Assembly (NCBI GenBank): GCA_020052615.1
Contig: JAGVOT010000132.1
Location: 1-54,317 of the forward strand
DNA length: 54,317 nucleotides
Reading direction: 5' to 3'
DNA from: Nitrospirota bacterium
Lineage (GTDB): Bacteria; Nitrospirota; UBA9217
Positions within the stretch are counted from its first letter, which is position 1; each line of letters begins with the position of its first letter. This document shows, piece after piece, positions 23,691 to 32,137 of this stretch. The notes beneath the pieces are model-generated. The model worked only from the letters and a program-made list of their open reading frames with translations. It was not told the origin of the DNA and did no database searches. Both the position numbers and the translations under genes were made by a program.

Positions 23691-24254
23691 TTACTTCTTA
23701 TTGAACGCGTTCATGGCCTTGGTCAGGCCGTCCCGTACGATTGTCTGCACCGCATCGGCTGCCTTCGTCATCGCCTCCGCTGCCGTCCGCTGTTCCCCCG
23801 GAAGGAAGGGGCTCAAGACGTAATCGGCTGCGTCGAAACCGGGTGCCGGCCTGCCGACCCCCACGCGTACCCGGATGAACTCCGGGGACCCCAGGTGGTC
23901 GATGATCGACCGGAGGCCGTTGTGACCGCCGTGGCCACCGCCGATCTTGACCCGCACCGTTCCGAGGGGAAGGTCCAATTCGTCGTGCACCACGATAAGG
24001 TCGGCGATCTCAGCCGTCGTGTACCGGAGGGCCGCCCCGATCGAGCGGCCGCTTTCGTTCATGAAGGTCTGGGGCTTTACGAGAAGTGTTTCCTCGCCGT
24101 CGATCCTGCCCCTGCCGATGACGGCCTGATATTTCTCCCCCGATAAATCAAAACGCAGGCGTCTGGCGAGTTCATCGACCGCCATGAAGCCTGCGTTGTG
24201 ACGGGTATGCTCATACTTTCTGCCCGGGTTGCCGAGCCCGATGACGATCTTCAT
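23691..24254 (-). CDS. pth: Peptidyl-tRNA hydrolase
   Basis: This 187-residue enzyme releases peptides from prematurely dropped peptidyl-tRNA. Motifs include MKIVIGLGNPGRKYEHTRHN with the catalytic His (HNAGF), TFMNESGRSIG, VVHDELDLPLG, and GGHGGHNGLRSI. It follows rplY by 28 bp in the common prs-rplY-pth operon and is followed by a terminator. Length and termini match the family. Confidence 0.97.
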   Translation of the reverse strand: MKIVIGLGNPGRKYEHTRHNAGFMAVDELARRLRFDLSGEKYQAVIGRGRIDGEETLLVKPQTFMNESGRSIGAALRYTTAEIADLIVVHDELDLPLGTVRVKIGGGHGGHNGLRSIIDHLGSPEFIRVRVGVGRPAPGFDAADYVLSPFLPGEQRTAAEAMTKAADAVQTIVRDGLTKAMNAFNKK

Positions 24255-24282
24255 GCAGGGTCCCCGGTCCTACGCTGCACAG

Positions 24283-25026
24283 CTACTTCTTGGGAGCTGC
24301 TTCCTTCTTGGGGGCTTCCTTGGCGGGAGCGGCCTCCTTGCCCTTGGCGCCAGCGGCCGGAGCGGCCTCTGCTTCGCCTTCCTTCTTCTTGCCCACGACC
24401 TCGGGCTCGCCCGCCTCGCCCTCAGCCGGCGCAGCTGCCAGCATCTGCTCGAGCTTCGCCTCGGAGATCGGCGGCTGGATCGTCGCCACGGTGGAATCGC
24501 CGTCGGTCAGGATGCGAACGCCCTCGGGCGCCGTGATATCACGCACGTGGAGCGACTCGTTTACCTTGAGGTTGGTGATGTTGACCTCGATGTTGTCGGG
24601 GATATTGGCCGGCAGGCATTCGACCTCGAGCGTCCGCTGACCGTACTGGAAGATACCGCCTTCCTTGACGCCGATTGACGTGCCCGTGATGTGCACGGCC
24701 ACCTGGATCTTCACCTTCTCGTTCATGGCAACTTCCATGAGGTCAAGGTGCATCAACGCGCCGCTGCGCGGGTCCACCTGGTAGTCCTTGATGAGGGCCA
24801 TGCGATCGCCGGCTTCTTTTGCCCCTTCGAGCTTGAGGTTGATGAGGGCGTGCTCGCCGCCCTCGATATTGAGGATCTTCGTCACGTCCTTGTTCACCAT
24901 CGAAATGGGCGTGGACTTGCCATGGCTGTACAGGACCGCCGGCACCCGCTTCTCCCGCCGAAGCCCCCGCGCCACACCCTTGCCCGCCTTTTCTCTTACC
25001 TGTGCTGTCAATGCTACCCGTTCCAT
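24283..25026 (-). CDS. rplY: 50S ribosomal protein L25/general stress protein Ctc (TL5 type)
   Basis: This 247-residue protein binds 5S rRNA. It has an N-terminal L25 domain (MERVALTAQVREKAGKGVAR through LIKDYQVDPRSGALMHLDLM), a C-terminal TL5/CTC beta domain (about residues 100-190), and then an unusual 40-50 residue Ala/Lys/Glu-rich low-complexity tail. It lies between prs and pth, the standard arrangement. The tail is probably disordered. Confidence 0.96.
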   Translation of the reverse strand: MERVALTAQVREKAGKGVARGLRREKRVPAVLYSHGKSTPISMVNKDVTKILNIEGGEHALINLKLEGAKEAGDRMALIKDYQVDPRSGALMHLDLMEVAMNEKVKIQVAVHITGTSIGVKEGGIFQYGQRTLEVECLPANIPDNIEVNITNLKVNESLHVRDITAPEGVRILTDGDSTVATIQPPISEAKLEQMLAAAPAEGEAGEPEVVGKKKEGEAEAAPAAGAKGKEAAPAKEAPKKEAAPKK

Positions 25027-25113
25027 GTTTCCTCCAGTACTGTTTCCGCTGATTATTTATAACACCCATGAAGCCCGGAGCTGCATCACTCCGCACCCCG
25101 TAATGCTTTCTCG

Positions 25114-26064
25114 TTACACGAACAGCGAACTGAGCGATGTTTCTTCGTGGATCCGGTTCATCGCCTCGGCAAGGAGCGGAGCGACGGAGAGGACCGTCAG
25201 TTTTCCGCACTCCTTCCGTTTGCTGTCCAGGGCAATGGTGTTCGTGACGATGATCTCGTCAAGCGCCGAATCGTTGATCCGCTGGATGGCCGGCCCGGAC
25301 AGCACTGCGTGGGTGCAGGCCGCCATGACGGTGCCCGCCCCCGCGTTCTTGAGCGCCGTCACACCCTCGGTCAGGGTGCCCGCCGTGTCCACCATATCGT
25401 CAAGGAGGAGGCAGTCATGCCCCTTCACGTCGCCGATGATATGCATCACCTGCGCAACGTTCGCCTTCTCCCGCCGTTTGTCGATGATCGCAAGCGACGC
25501 GTTCAGCCGTTTGGCAAAAGCCCGGGTCCGCTCCACGCCGCCCGCATCGGGAGAGACCAGGGTGAGGTTCTTGAACTGTTTGGAACGCAGATAGTCCAGG
25601 AGCACCGACGCGGCGAACAGGTTGTCCACGGGGATATTGAAGAAGCCCTGGATCTGCCCCGCGTGGAGGTCGATGGTCAGCACTCGGTTCGCCCCGGCCG
25701 TCGTGATCAGGTCCGCGACAAGCTTGGCCGTGATCGGCACCCGGGGCTGGACCTTCCGGTCCTGCCGGCTGTACCCGTAATAAGGCAGCACCGCCGTGAT
25801 CCGGGACGCCGAGGCACGCTTGAGCGCGTCGATCATGATGAGCAGTTCCATCATGTTCCGGTTGACCGGATTCGCCGTGGGCTGCACCACGAACACGTCG
25901 CAGCCGCGCACGTTATCCAGGATCTGGACATTGATCTCGCCGTCGCTGAAGCGGGTCACGTCGGCTTTCGCGAGAGGGATATTCATCCGTTCGCAGATCT
26001 CGCTGGCCAGGCCCGGGTTCGCGTTGCCGGTAAATATCTTGATGCCCTGCTTTGCTTTGACCAT
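25114..26064 (-). CDS. prs: Ribose-phosphate pyrophosphokinase
   Basis: This 316-residue enzyme makes PRPP from ribose 5-phosphate and ATP. It shows the N-terminal [20 protein letters not shown], the flexible-loop segment [14 protein letters not shown], the FNIPVDNL segment and the PRPP-binding loop [17 protein letters not shown]. Family length matches. It is transcribed downstream of tRNA-Gln and upstream of rplY, with no terminator between these. Confidence 0.97.
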   Translation of the reverse strand: MVKAKQGIKIFTGNANPGLASEICERMNIPLAKADVTRFSDGEINVQILDNVRGCDVFVVQPTANPVNRNMMELLIMIDALKRASASRITAVLPYYGYSRQDRKVQPRVPITAKLVADLITTAGANRVLTIDLHAGQIQGFFNIPVDNLFAASVLLDYLRSKQFKNLTLVSPDAGGVERTRAFAKRLNASLAIIDKRREKANVAQVMHIIGDVKGHDCLLLDDMVDTAGTLTEGVTALKNAGAGTVMAACTHAVLSGPAIQRINDSALDEIIVTNTIALDSKRKECGKLTVLSVAPLLAEAMNRIHEETSLSSLFV

Positions 26065-26106
26065 CGTTCCCTCTCGACGCGTCCTGCGTCACGGATGACT
26101 CTGAAA

Positions 26107-26180
26107 TGGTTCGGGGACAGGGAGTCGAACCCCGATTCAAGGCTTCAAAGGCCTCTGTCCTACCATTAGACGATCCCCGA
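26107..26180 (-). tRNA. tRNA-Gln (anticodon TTG)
   Basis: On the minus strand a 74-nt cloverleaf is read from TCGGGGATCGTCTAATGG. The 7-bp acceptor stem TCGGGGA/TCCCCGA, anticodon stem GAGGC/GCCTT with loop CTTTGAA (anticodon TTG), T-arm with GGTTCGACT, and an encoded CCA end are all present. It sits between a terminator for spoVG and the prs gene. Confidence 0.97.
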
Positions 26181-26199
26181 GCGTTGCGGAGAAAATATG

Positions 26200-26224
26200 A
26201 AAAGGATAGGCAGGAGGCCTATCC
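26200..26224 (-). terminator. Intrinsic terminator downstream of spoVG
   Basis: GGATAGGC and GCCTATCC form a perfect 8-bp stem with a 5-nt loop; on the minus strand it is followed by TTTTCATATTTT. It lies between spoVG and tRNA-Gln. Confidence 0.75.
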
Positions 26225-26267
26225 TCTCAGGTCTGATCCAGAATCGGCGGATCGCTTGGCAACGGCG

Positions 26268-26579
26268 TTACTCCTGGCTGGTCTCGGGTGCTTTGTCCGG
26301 CCGCTCCGGCCGTTTGGTCGGGTTTGCCAGTTCGCGCTCGTACTCGGCCAGGACCTTTTTCTCTATTATCTGGCGCGTCTCGCTGTTCAGCGGATGGGCA
26401 ATGTCCTTGAATGTTCCGTCCTTCATCTTCCGGCTCGGCATGGCAACAAAGAGCCCCGTATTGCCGTTGATTACGCGGAGGTCCCTGATCAGGAACACGC
26501 TGTCGATCGTGATGGTGGCATAGGCCTTCAGGCGCTCTTCGTTGGCAACCGGAAATACCCTGACTTCCGTGATCTCCAT
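26268..26579 (-). CDS. spoVG: SpoVG family RNA/DNA-binding regulator
   Basis: This 103-residue protein matches SpoVG: MEITEVRVFPVANEERLKAY, ATITIDSVFLIRDLRVING, and FVAMPSRKMKDGTFKDIAHP. The C-terminal tail is longer and Pro/Glu-rich. SpoVG-type proteins bind nucleic acid and regulate gene expression in both sporulating and non-sporulating bacteria. It follows ispE by 56 bp, an arrangement also found elsewhere. Confidence 0.95.
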   Translation of the reverse strand: MEITEVRVFPVANEERLKAYATITIDSVFLIRDLRVINGNTGLFVAMPSRKMKDGTFKDIAHPLNSETRQIIEKKVLAEYERELANPTKRPERPDKAPETSQE

Positions 26580-26635
26580 GCGCGCTCCCCCACAGCATGA
26601 TCGTCGGTGCGTGGTCTGACTCCGGGGTCGCCCTG

Positions 26636-27511
26636 TCAGGGCGCTGATTCCAAATATTCTTTATAAGGCGATCCGGTCAGGATCTCTGCCGGATAGAGGT
26701 GCCACCCTTTCGTATGAAGTGCTTGCGTCGCCGCGCGGCAGGCCGCCTCGGTGTCAAAGATCCCGAACACCGTAGGTCCGCTGCCGCTCATGCATGCCCC
26801 GAGCGCTCTTGAATCGATCAGGGACCTCTCCATCTCCGCGATGACCGGGTGGGCTGTGGCCGTAACCGTTTCGAGGTCGTTATGAAGCGATCGGGCGATC
26901 TGGCTGACTTTTAGCCCTGCAATATTAGTACAATCACCTTTTTTTGTCAACCCAAAATTCAGGTTTTTATAGACCCAGGCGGTGGAGGTTTCGAACCCCG
27001 GATTCACCAGCAAAACCCAGAACTTAGGCGGCGAAGGCAGGCTCGTCAGCAGCTCTCCCCGCCCCTTTGCCAGGGCTGTCGGCCCAAAGAGGAAAAAAGG
27101 GACATCCATGCCCAGCCGGGTGCCGATCTCCGCGAGTTGTTCCCGGCCAATCCTCGTCCTCAGCAACCGGTTGCAGGCGACAAGCACCGCAGCCGCGTCG
27201 CTGCTCCCTCCGCCCAGGCCCGCGGCAACGGGAATGTTCTTTCTGATCTCGATGGCAATGCCGGACGGGTTCCCGGACAGGTCCAGCATCTCCCGGGCGG
27301 CCCGGTAGGCGATGTTCCCCGTGCCGGCGGGAATGGCCGTGTTGTCGCAAGTGACCGTAATACCGCTGTCGATGAGCCTGACCGTGACCTCGTCATAGAG
27401 CCCCACGGCCTGCATCACCATTTCGACCTCGTGGTATCCGTCGGGCCTTTTGCCCAGCACCGACAGGCAGAGATTGATCTTTGCCGGGGCCCGCAGGGCC
27501 AGTTCGTTCAT
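26636..27511 (-). CDS. ispE: 4-diphosphocytidyl-2-C-methyl-D-erythritol kinase
   Basis: This 291-residue GHMP kinase phosphorylates CDP-methylerythritol in the non-mevalonate isoprenoid pathway. Motifs include LRAPAKINLCLSVLGKRPDG, the ATP-binding loop PVAAGLGGGSSDAAAVL, and the C-terminal ALGACMSGSGPTVFGIF. Its ATG overlaps the stop of the LolB-like gene (ATGA), so they are translationally coupled. Confidence 0.96.
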   Translation of the reverse strand: MNELALRAPAKINLCLSVLGKRPDGYHEVEMVMQAVGLYDEVTVRLIDSGITVTCDNTAIPAGTGNIAYRAAREMLDLSGNPSGIAIEIRKNIPVAAGLGGGSSDAAAVLVACNRLLRTRIGREQLAEIGTRLGMDVPFFLFGPTALAKGRGELLTSLPSPPKFWVLLVNPGFETSTAWVYKNLNFGLTKKGDCTNIAGLKVSQIARSLHNDLETVTATAHPVIAEMERSLIDSRALGACMSGSGPTVFGIFDTEAACRAATQALHTKGWHLYPAEILTGSPYKEYLESAP

Positions 27512-28284
27512 ATGCCTGCCCCCTCGATGCCCAGAACGAAGGCGCCGTCCTCGACCGCGACGTTCCTTTCCACGTCCTCATAAACCACCGTGACGGACAT
27601 ATTCCGATCGGGACTGTTTATGAGTATCCACGTCGGATCGGGAAACGCCTGGTTCACTCCTTCTTTCAGGTACGCAAAGGCGCTGCGAAAAACGAGCCGC
27701 TTACCGACGTACAGTTCTATAGCATCTATCCGCAGATCGCCGTTCGCACCGCCTTTGGGTTCGATCGTTACCCGCCATCGCTGATCATCATGACGGAAAT
27801 CAGCGATGCACCATCCGGCCTGCGCGCAGCCTGCCGTGGCCAGTGCATTATCAGGAATGCCCGGTATGTTGCCGGACAGGATCGAACAGAGGTCAGTTGG
27901 CGACAGGGGGACGCCGATGATCCGCTCAAGACCGAATTGCCCCACCGTCATCGGTTCGGACTCACCCGCCTTCCGGGCACGCACGTCCTTCCCGTCCCAT
28001 ACCAGCGAGAAGAGCGATTCTCCCATCGGGCCATATCCTTCGACCCGGAGCTTATCGAACCGCTGCTGAATGATGGCGACGCTCTCATAGGCGCGCTTCT
28101 TGCCTTTGCGCTCCATCTCCACGCGGGCAACGGCCTTCATACCCACAAAGGATTGGCGTCGCTCCTGCAAGGCCCTAACGATGGGACCGGCGGGAACGTC
28201 ATGCAGGGGGACTTCCGGAGGAGCGGCGAAGCACGCGGACAGGAGGAGGGAAATGACAGCACTGAGGAGAACTCGGATCTTCAC
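27508..28284 (-). CDS. LolB-like/DUF4292 outer-membrane lipoprotein
   Basis: This 258-residue protein has a lipoprotein signal peptide with lipobox LLSAC (cysteine at about residue 18) and a LolB-like half-barrel region: VGMKAVARVEMERKGKKRAY, then LRVEGYGPMGESLFSLVWDG. It is probably an outer-membrane lipoprotein that accepts lipoproteins or lipids. Both ends overlap neighbouring genes by four bases (ATGA), so it is cotranscribed with the TPR lipoprotein and ispE. LolB often precedes ispE in Gram-negative genomes, which supports the call, but sequence similarity is loose. Confidence 0.7.
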   Translation of the reverse strand: MKIRVLLSAVISLLLSACFAAPPEVPLHDVPAGPIVRALQERRQSFVGMKAVARVEMERKGKKRAYESVAIIQQRFDKLRVEGYGPMGESLFSLVWDGKDVRARKAGESEPMTVGQFGLERIIGVPLSPTDLCSILSGNIPGIPDNALATAGCAQAGWCIADFRHDDQRWRVTIEPKGGANGDLRIDAIELYVGKRLVFRSAFAYLKEGVNQAFPDPTWILINSPDRNMSVTVVYEDVERNVAVEDGAFVLGIEGAGI

Positions 28285-30050
28285 GGCTTCTCTTTTTTCT
28301 TTTCTCTTTTGTCTTTCTTCGCAGGCTGATCAGGCTTCACTACAAGATCAGGGTCGCCGAAGCCGGTCGTACGGTACTTGTCCCGGAGCTTCTGGTTCTT
28401 GGGATCGAGTTCGAGGGAGCGGATCCACTGCTCCTTGACCTTTTCCTTTTTCCCGAGCTTCAGGAGGATATCGCCGTAGTGCTCGCGCATGACCGGGTCG
28501 TCGTCGGACTTGCTGATCGCCCGGGTCATGACCTCCAGGGCCTCCTTGTACATTCCCTTCTGGTAATAGGCCCAGGCAAGGCTGTCCAGGATGTACCCGT
28601 TGTCCTGCTTGATGAGGAGCGCGCGCTTGATGAGGCTGACGGCCTCGTCAAGGTGTTCGCCTGCCTCGGCATAGGTGTAACCAAGGTAGTTCAGGGCATC
28701 GGCATGATCAGGCTTGATCTCCAGGGCCTTCTTGAGGGATGCGATCATCTCATCCCGCTTACCCTGCTTTTCGTACGCCACGGCCAGCGTGAAGTACAGG
28801 TCCTCCTGGTCCGGCGCCATTTCGATGCCCTTCTTGAGGACCACAACGGCTTCGGGATACTGATCAAGGTCCAGGTGAGCGTTGGCAAGATACAGGTACA
28901 GCTCCGGCTTTCCCGGCTGGTCTTTGACCGCCTTCTTGAGCAGCGGCACCGCTTCCTTCACCCGTCCCTGCTGGGAATAGATATAGGCGATCTGGAGAAC
29001 GGAGTCCATGTCGTCGGGAGCGATCTCGAGGACCGCGGCATATTCCTTGAGCGCCTCATCGTACTGCTCCAGGGCGATGAAGACGGTCCCCAGGTACTGA
29101 TGGACCCTGATGTTCTCCGGCATGGCGAGGGAAGCGATGCGGAACGCTTCGACGGCTTCGGAGTACTGCTGTTTCTCAACATAGATAAGGCCCATCTTGA
29201 CATAGGCGTCATAGTTCTGCGCATCAGCGGCGACCAGTTTCCGGAACTGCTCAAGCGCCTCGTCAAGGGAGTTCTCCTGGATGTACAGCTGGGCGACGCG
29301 CTGACGAAGTTCGGTGTTGTGGGGATTCAGGGCAAGGGACCGCTTGTAGGAGGCGATGGCGTCCTTGGGTCTTCCCGTGATCTCATAGACCACGCCGAGA
29401 CCCGTATGGGCCGGCTCGAAATCCTCCCGCACCGCGATCGCCCGTTTGAACTCCGCCACGGCCTCGGGATACAGTTTCCGCTCGGTGGAGATGCGGCCCA
29501 GGTAGTACGGCGCCATGAGCGATCCGGGATTTCTCTTATCCAATGCCCGGAACGCCTCAATCGCTTCGTCGTAGCGCTTCAGCGACGCGTAGAGCGACCC
29601 GAGATAGATATAGGCATCCTCCTCTTCGGGGTCGAGGGCAATGACCTTTTTATACAGTTCGAGAGCCTCGGCGAACCGCTTCTTTCCGGTGTTGAGCCCC
29701 GCCAGCAGCATGAGGGTCTCGGTGTTCTCAGGGTCGATGTCAGCCGCCTTCTGCGCGTAGACGGCCGCATCATCCGCCTTTCCCCGGCGCAGGGACAGCG
29801 ACGCCAGTGCGAGGGCGATATCAGCGGACTGGGGATCCAGGCGGAAGGCTGTTTCATATTCCTGCTGGGCGGGGTCCAGCGCCCCTTCCTGCTCGAGCAT
29901 CCCGCCCTTCATGAAATGATAATAGGCATCAGCCTGTTTCTGCGATTCCTCGCTGATGCCGCCAAGAGACACCTCCGGCATCTTTGCGGCCGGAGCAATG
30001 CACGAACCGGCGAAGAGCGCCAGGACAGGGATCATGAGGTATTTTTTCAT
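28281..30050 (-). CDS. TPR-repeat lipoprotein
   Basis: This 589-residue protein has a lipoprotein signal (MKKYLMIPVLALFAGSC, cysteine at residue 17) followed by about fourteen tetratricopeptide repeats from residue 40 to 560 (e.g. AYIYLGSLYASLKRYDEAIE, DALNYLGYTYAEAGEHLDEA) and a highly basic/acidic C-terminal tail (KKDKREKKKEKP). It should be a lipid-anchored scaffold for protein-protein contacts in the envelope. The ATG lies just seven bases downstream of a predicted -10, so the message may be leaderless. No Shine-Dalgarno sequence is visible. It heads the operon with the LolB-like gene and ispE. Confidence 0.88.
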   Translation of the reverse strand: MKKYLMIPVLALFAGSCIAPAAKMPEVSLGGISEESQKQADAYYHFMKGGMLEQEGALDPAQQEYETAFRLDPQSADIALALASLSLRRGKADDAAVYAQKAADIDPENTETLMLLAGLNTGKKRFAEALELYKKVIALDPEEEDAYIYLGSLYASLKRYDEAIEAFRALDKRNPGSLMAPYYLGRISTERKLYPEAVAEFKRAIAVREDFEPAHTGLGVVYEITGRPKDAIASYKRSLALNPHNTELRQRVAQLYIQENSLDEALEQFRKLVAADAQNYDAYVKMGLIYVEKQQYSEAVEAFRIASLAMPENIRVHQYLGTVFIALEQYDEALKEYAAVLEIAPDDMDSVLQIAYIYSQQGRVKEAVPLLKKAVKDQPGKPELYLYLANAHLDLDQYPEAVVVLKKGIEMAPDQEDLYFTLAVAYEKQGKRDEMIASLKKALEIKPDHADALNYLGYTYAEAGEHLDEAVSLIKRALLIKQDNGYILDSLAWAYYQKGMYKEALEVMTRAISKSDDDPVMREHYGDILLKLGKKEKVKEQWIRSLELDPKNQKLRDKYRTTGFGDPDLVVKPDQPAKKDKREKKKEKP

Positions 30051-30056
30051 GGTAGT

Positions 30057-30085
30057 AGTCTAGAGTACGGAACTGGTTGTGTCAA
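30057..30085 (-). promoter_or_regulatory. Sigma-70-type promoter of the TPR-LolB-ispE operon
   Basis: On the minus strand, consensus -35 TTGACA (30080-30085) and -10 TAGACT (30057-30062) are separated by 17 bp. The start should fall at or next to the A of the ATG at 30050, suggesting a leaderless transcript. Confidence 0.55.
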
Positions 30086-30217
30086 CCCCGTTGTTGCGGA
30101 AACGCATGTTCCCGGAAGCCTATCGATCCATATTGCCGCCCCGAATGAAGTGCGTTTGCAGCCTTGGTTGGCGCCGAAAAAGCCCGGCCTTTCCGCGGGA
30201 ACGGGCAACAACGGGGT
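30085..30217. repeat. Pair of 13-bp inverted repeats
   Basis: ACCCCGTTGTTGC (30085-30097) and its exact complement GCAACAACGGGGT (30205-30217) bracket about 107 bp that contain no recognisable gene. It could be a remnant of a small mobile element or a structured RNA. Confidence 0.6.
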
Positions 30218-30300
30218 CAAGGCAAAAGTGGACCGGTCAAGAGCAATAGGTCATCAGGATGAGGGGAAGATCATGAGCGGCACCTCGCCTGCCGTCGCAT

Positions 30301-31077
30301 CTATGCTCTGCCCTTCAAGAGCGCCCTGACCTTCTCAAGGCTCGGCTCGATATCGTCCGCGTCGTGGGCCTCGATGGTATAGACCGGCTTCGCGCCGTGC
30401 TGCGCAATGAGCCGGAAGAACCGGGCGAAGTCGATGGTGCCTTTACCCAGGGCCCAGTGGGAATCTTCGCCTCCCCTGTTGTCGTGGAGATGCACCTCGA
30501 CAAGATGCTTCCCCAGCCTTTCGAACCACGCCTCCATGGTCACCGTGGAAAAGAGGTTGAAATGTCCTGTATCGAAACAGAACCCGAAATTCCGATCTCC
30601 GATCCGCTCGATGAGCAGGGCAAGCGCCTCAGGGTCCTCGTCGAAGACGTTCTCAACGGCCACGCGCATGCCGTGGATCTTCCCGGCCGTCTCCATCACG
30701 CGGGGCCAGGTTTCCATGCTGTTCTCAAGCCAGAGGTCCTTCTTGCCGGCGTATCGCCACCGGTCGTAGGCCGCATGGAACACCACCGCGCGGGGTTTGA
30801 GCACCGACGCAATGGCCAGGAGCTGTTTGAAGCGCACAAGCGTCGCCGACCGGACCATGGGGTCCACGGCGCCGGGATTCAGGTCCATGAACGGCGCATG
30901 GAGCGTCAGGGCGGGATGCCAGTCCAGGTTGTCCAGCAACACCTCGAGATCGGCGCGCTCAAGCTGTCCCAGGACCGACGCGGGCATATAGATCTCGAGG
31001 TCATACCTCCTCTTCCGGACAAGGGCAAGATAATCGCGCAGATGCCCGTAAGGGATATGGATATGGACGGATTCCAT
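30301..31077 (-). CDS. Sugar phosphate isomerase/epimerase-like TIM-barrel protein
   Basis: This 258-residue protein has the AP-endonuclease-family-2/xylose-isomerase-like TIM-barrel fold. Metal-ligand segments are ALTLHAPFMDLNPG, AVVFHAAYD, MRVAVENVFDEDP, FCFDTGHFNLF and LVEVHLHDNRGGEDSHWALG, followed by the conserved GKGTIDFARFF. It may isomerise or epimerise a sugar derivative; the substrate cannot be told. The start follows the FmdB gene stop by six bases, so the two are cotranscribed. Confidence 0.82.
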   Translation of the reverse strand: MESVHIHIPYGHLRDYLALVRKRRYDLEIYMPASVLGQLERADLEVLLDNLDWHPALTLHAPFMDLNPGAVDPMVRSATLVRFKQLLAIASVLKPRAVVFHAAYDRWRYAGKKDLWLENSMETWPRVMETAGKIHGMRVAVENVFDEDPEALALLIERIGDRNFGFCFDTGHFNLFSTVTMEAWFERLGKHLVEVHLHDNRGGEDSHWALGKGTIDFARFFRLIAQHGAKPVYTIEAHDADDIEPSLEKVRALLKGRA

Positions 31078-31083
31078 CAGGAC

Positions 31084-31377
31084 TCAGCTCTTTGCAGGGC
31101 AGGCGCCGGACGGACAACCTCCGGAGGGGCAGGCAGGAGCAGTGGTCTCCGGTTTCGCCGCGGGCTTCTCCGATTCAGCAGCGCTCTTCCGTTCGGCGGA
31201 GGGATAGTCGGACGTGTACCACCCGCCGCCCTTCAGCACGAACGCCGTCGGCGAGAGGACCTTTCTGACGCCGGTCGCGCCGCATAGCGTGCACTCGGTC
31301 AGCAGGGGATCGCTGAATTTCCGGATGAGCTCAAAGCGGCCTCCGCAGGAGCCGCATTCATATTCATAGACGGGCAT
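31084..31377 (-). CDS. FmdB-family zinc ribbon protein
   Basis: This 97-residue protein has the FmdB-type zinc ribbon: MPVYEYECGSCGGRFELIRK with CGSC, then LTECTLCGATGVRKVLSPTA with CTLC. The C-terminus is low-complexity with a Cys-rich end (CPSGGCPSGACP), frequent in this family. Its function is not known; FmdB was once linked to regulation of amidase genes. The ATG at 31377 is preceded by GAGGAGG. Confidence 0.9.
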   Translation of the reverse strand: MPVYEYECGSCGGRFELIRKFSDPLLTECTLCGATGVRKVLSPTAFVLKGGGWYTSDYPSAERKSAAESEKPAAKPETTAPACPSGGCPSGACPAKS

Positions 31378-31575
31378 GGATCTGGACCTCCTCAACGATA
31401 CGCGATATTACTATTTCAGGGTGTGTATATTAAACAAAAGTCGGAAGAAAAACAAGCAGTTTCTGACCGGAACCAGCGGCGAACGATAACAGGACAAGTG
31501 ACAAGCAGACCGGTTTATGCTACAGTAATTATAAATTATACATTTTCCATCATTCTACCAGACAAGGGGATCGTT

Positions 31576-32067
31576 ATGCTGACCGGAAAAGAAGACCTGC
31601 TGCAGGCCCTCGTGGAAGCCTATATCATGGAAAAGGGCACGAAAGAGTTCTATGGCCAGGCCGCGTCTAAGTCGGGCTCGGCAGAAGCGAAGAAGAGCTT
31701 CGCCGACCTGGCCGCATGGGAAAACAAGCACATGACCTACATCCAGTCCCTCTATCAATCGATCCTTGATGACCGGGAGTTGGAGGAGTTCAACACATTC
31801 AGTAAAAAGGCGCCGGCAACGGTCTCCGAGGGCGGAATGCCGGTGAAAGACCTCGAAAAAAGGATCGAGAAATATGCGGTCAAGAACGAAGGGGACGCCC
31901 TCTCCCTCGCCATGAATATCGAAGCAAAGGCATATAATTTTTACAAAGGGCTTGCCGCAAAAGCGCAGGACGACCAGGCAAAGGTCATCTTCGAGGAGCT
32001 GATGGCGCAGGAGACCAAACACCTGGAACAGCTCAATGTCATGAAGAATAAGATCGCCTCGAAGTAA
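31576..32067 (+). CDS. Rubrerythrin-like/ferritin-like diiron protein
   Basis: This 163-residue protein is a four-helix ferritin-like domain. Ligand motifs occur as EKGTKEFYGQA and AAWENKHMTYI in the first half and MNIEAKAYNFYKG and MAQETKHLEQL in the second, each half giving a Glu and an E-x-x-H. It lacks the C-terminal rubredoxin domain of full rubrerythrin. Such proteins reduce peroxide or handle iron in anaerobes under oxidative stress. I chose the ATG at 31576 (MLTGKEDLLQALVEAYIMEK), with AAGGGGA upstream; the longer reading has no family support. Confidence 0.85.
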   Translation: MLTGKEDLLQALVEAYIMEKGTKEFYGQAASKSGSAEAKKSFADLAAWENKHMTYIQSLYQSILDDRELEEFNTFSKKAPATVSEGGMPVKDLEKRIEKYAVKNEGDALSLAMNIEAKAYNFYKGLAAKAQDDQAKVIFEELMAQETKHLEQLNVMKNKIASK

Positions 32068-32097
32068 TTTTTCCGGGATCAGAACCGATCGCCCAAC

Positions 32098-32127
32098 ACG
32101 CCGGCAAGCAGGTAAGCATGCCGGCGT
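32098..32127 (+). terminator. Possible terminator hairpin after the rubrerythrin-like gene
   Basis: ACGCCGGC and GCCGGCGT form a perfect 8-bp stem with a 14-nt loop 30 bp after the stop. No T-run follows, so termination is uncertain. Confidence 0.4.
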
Positions 32128-32137
32128 CATCATTTCC

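Noticed and set aside
28479-30329. A 616-residue plus-strand open frame opposite the TPR gene
   Set aside because: Antisense shadow; its periodic sequence mirrors the TPR repeats on the other strand.
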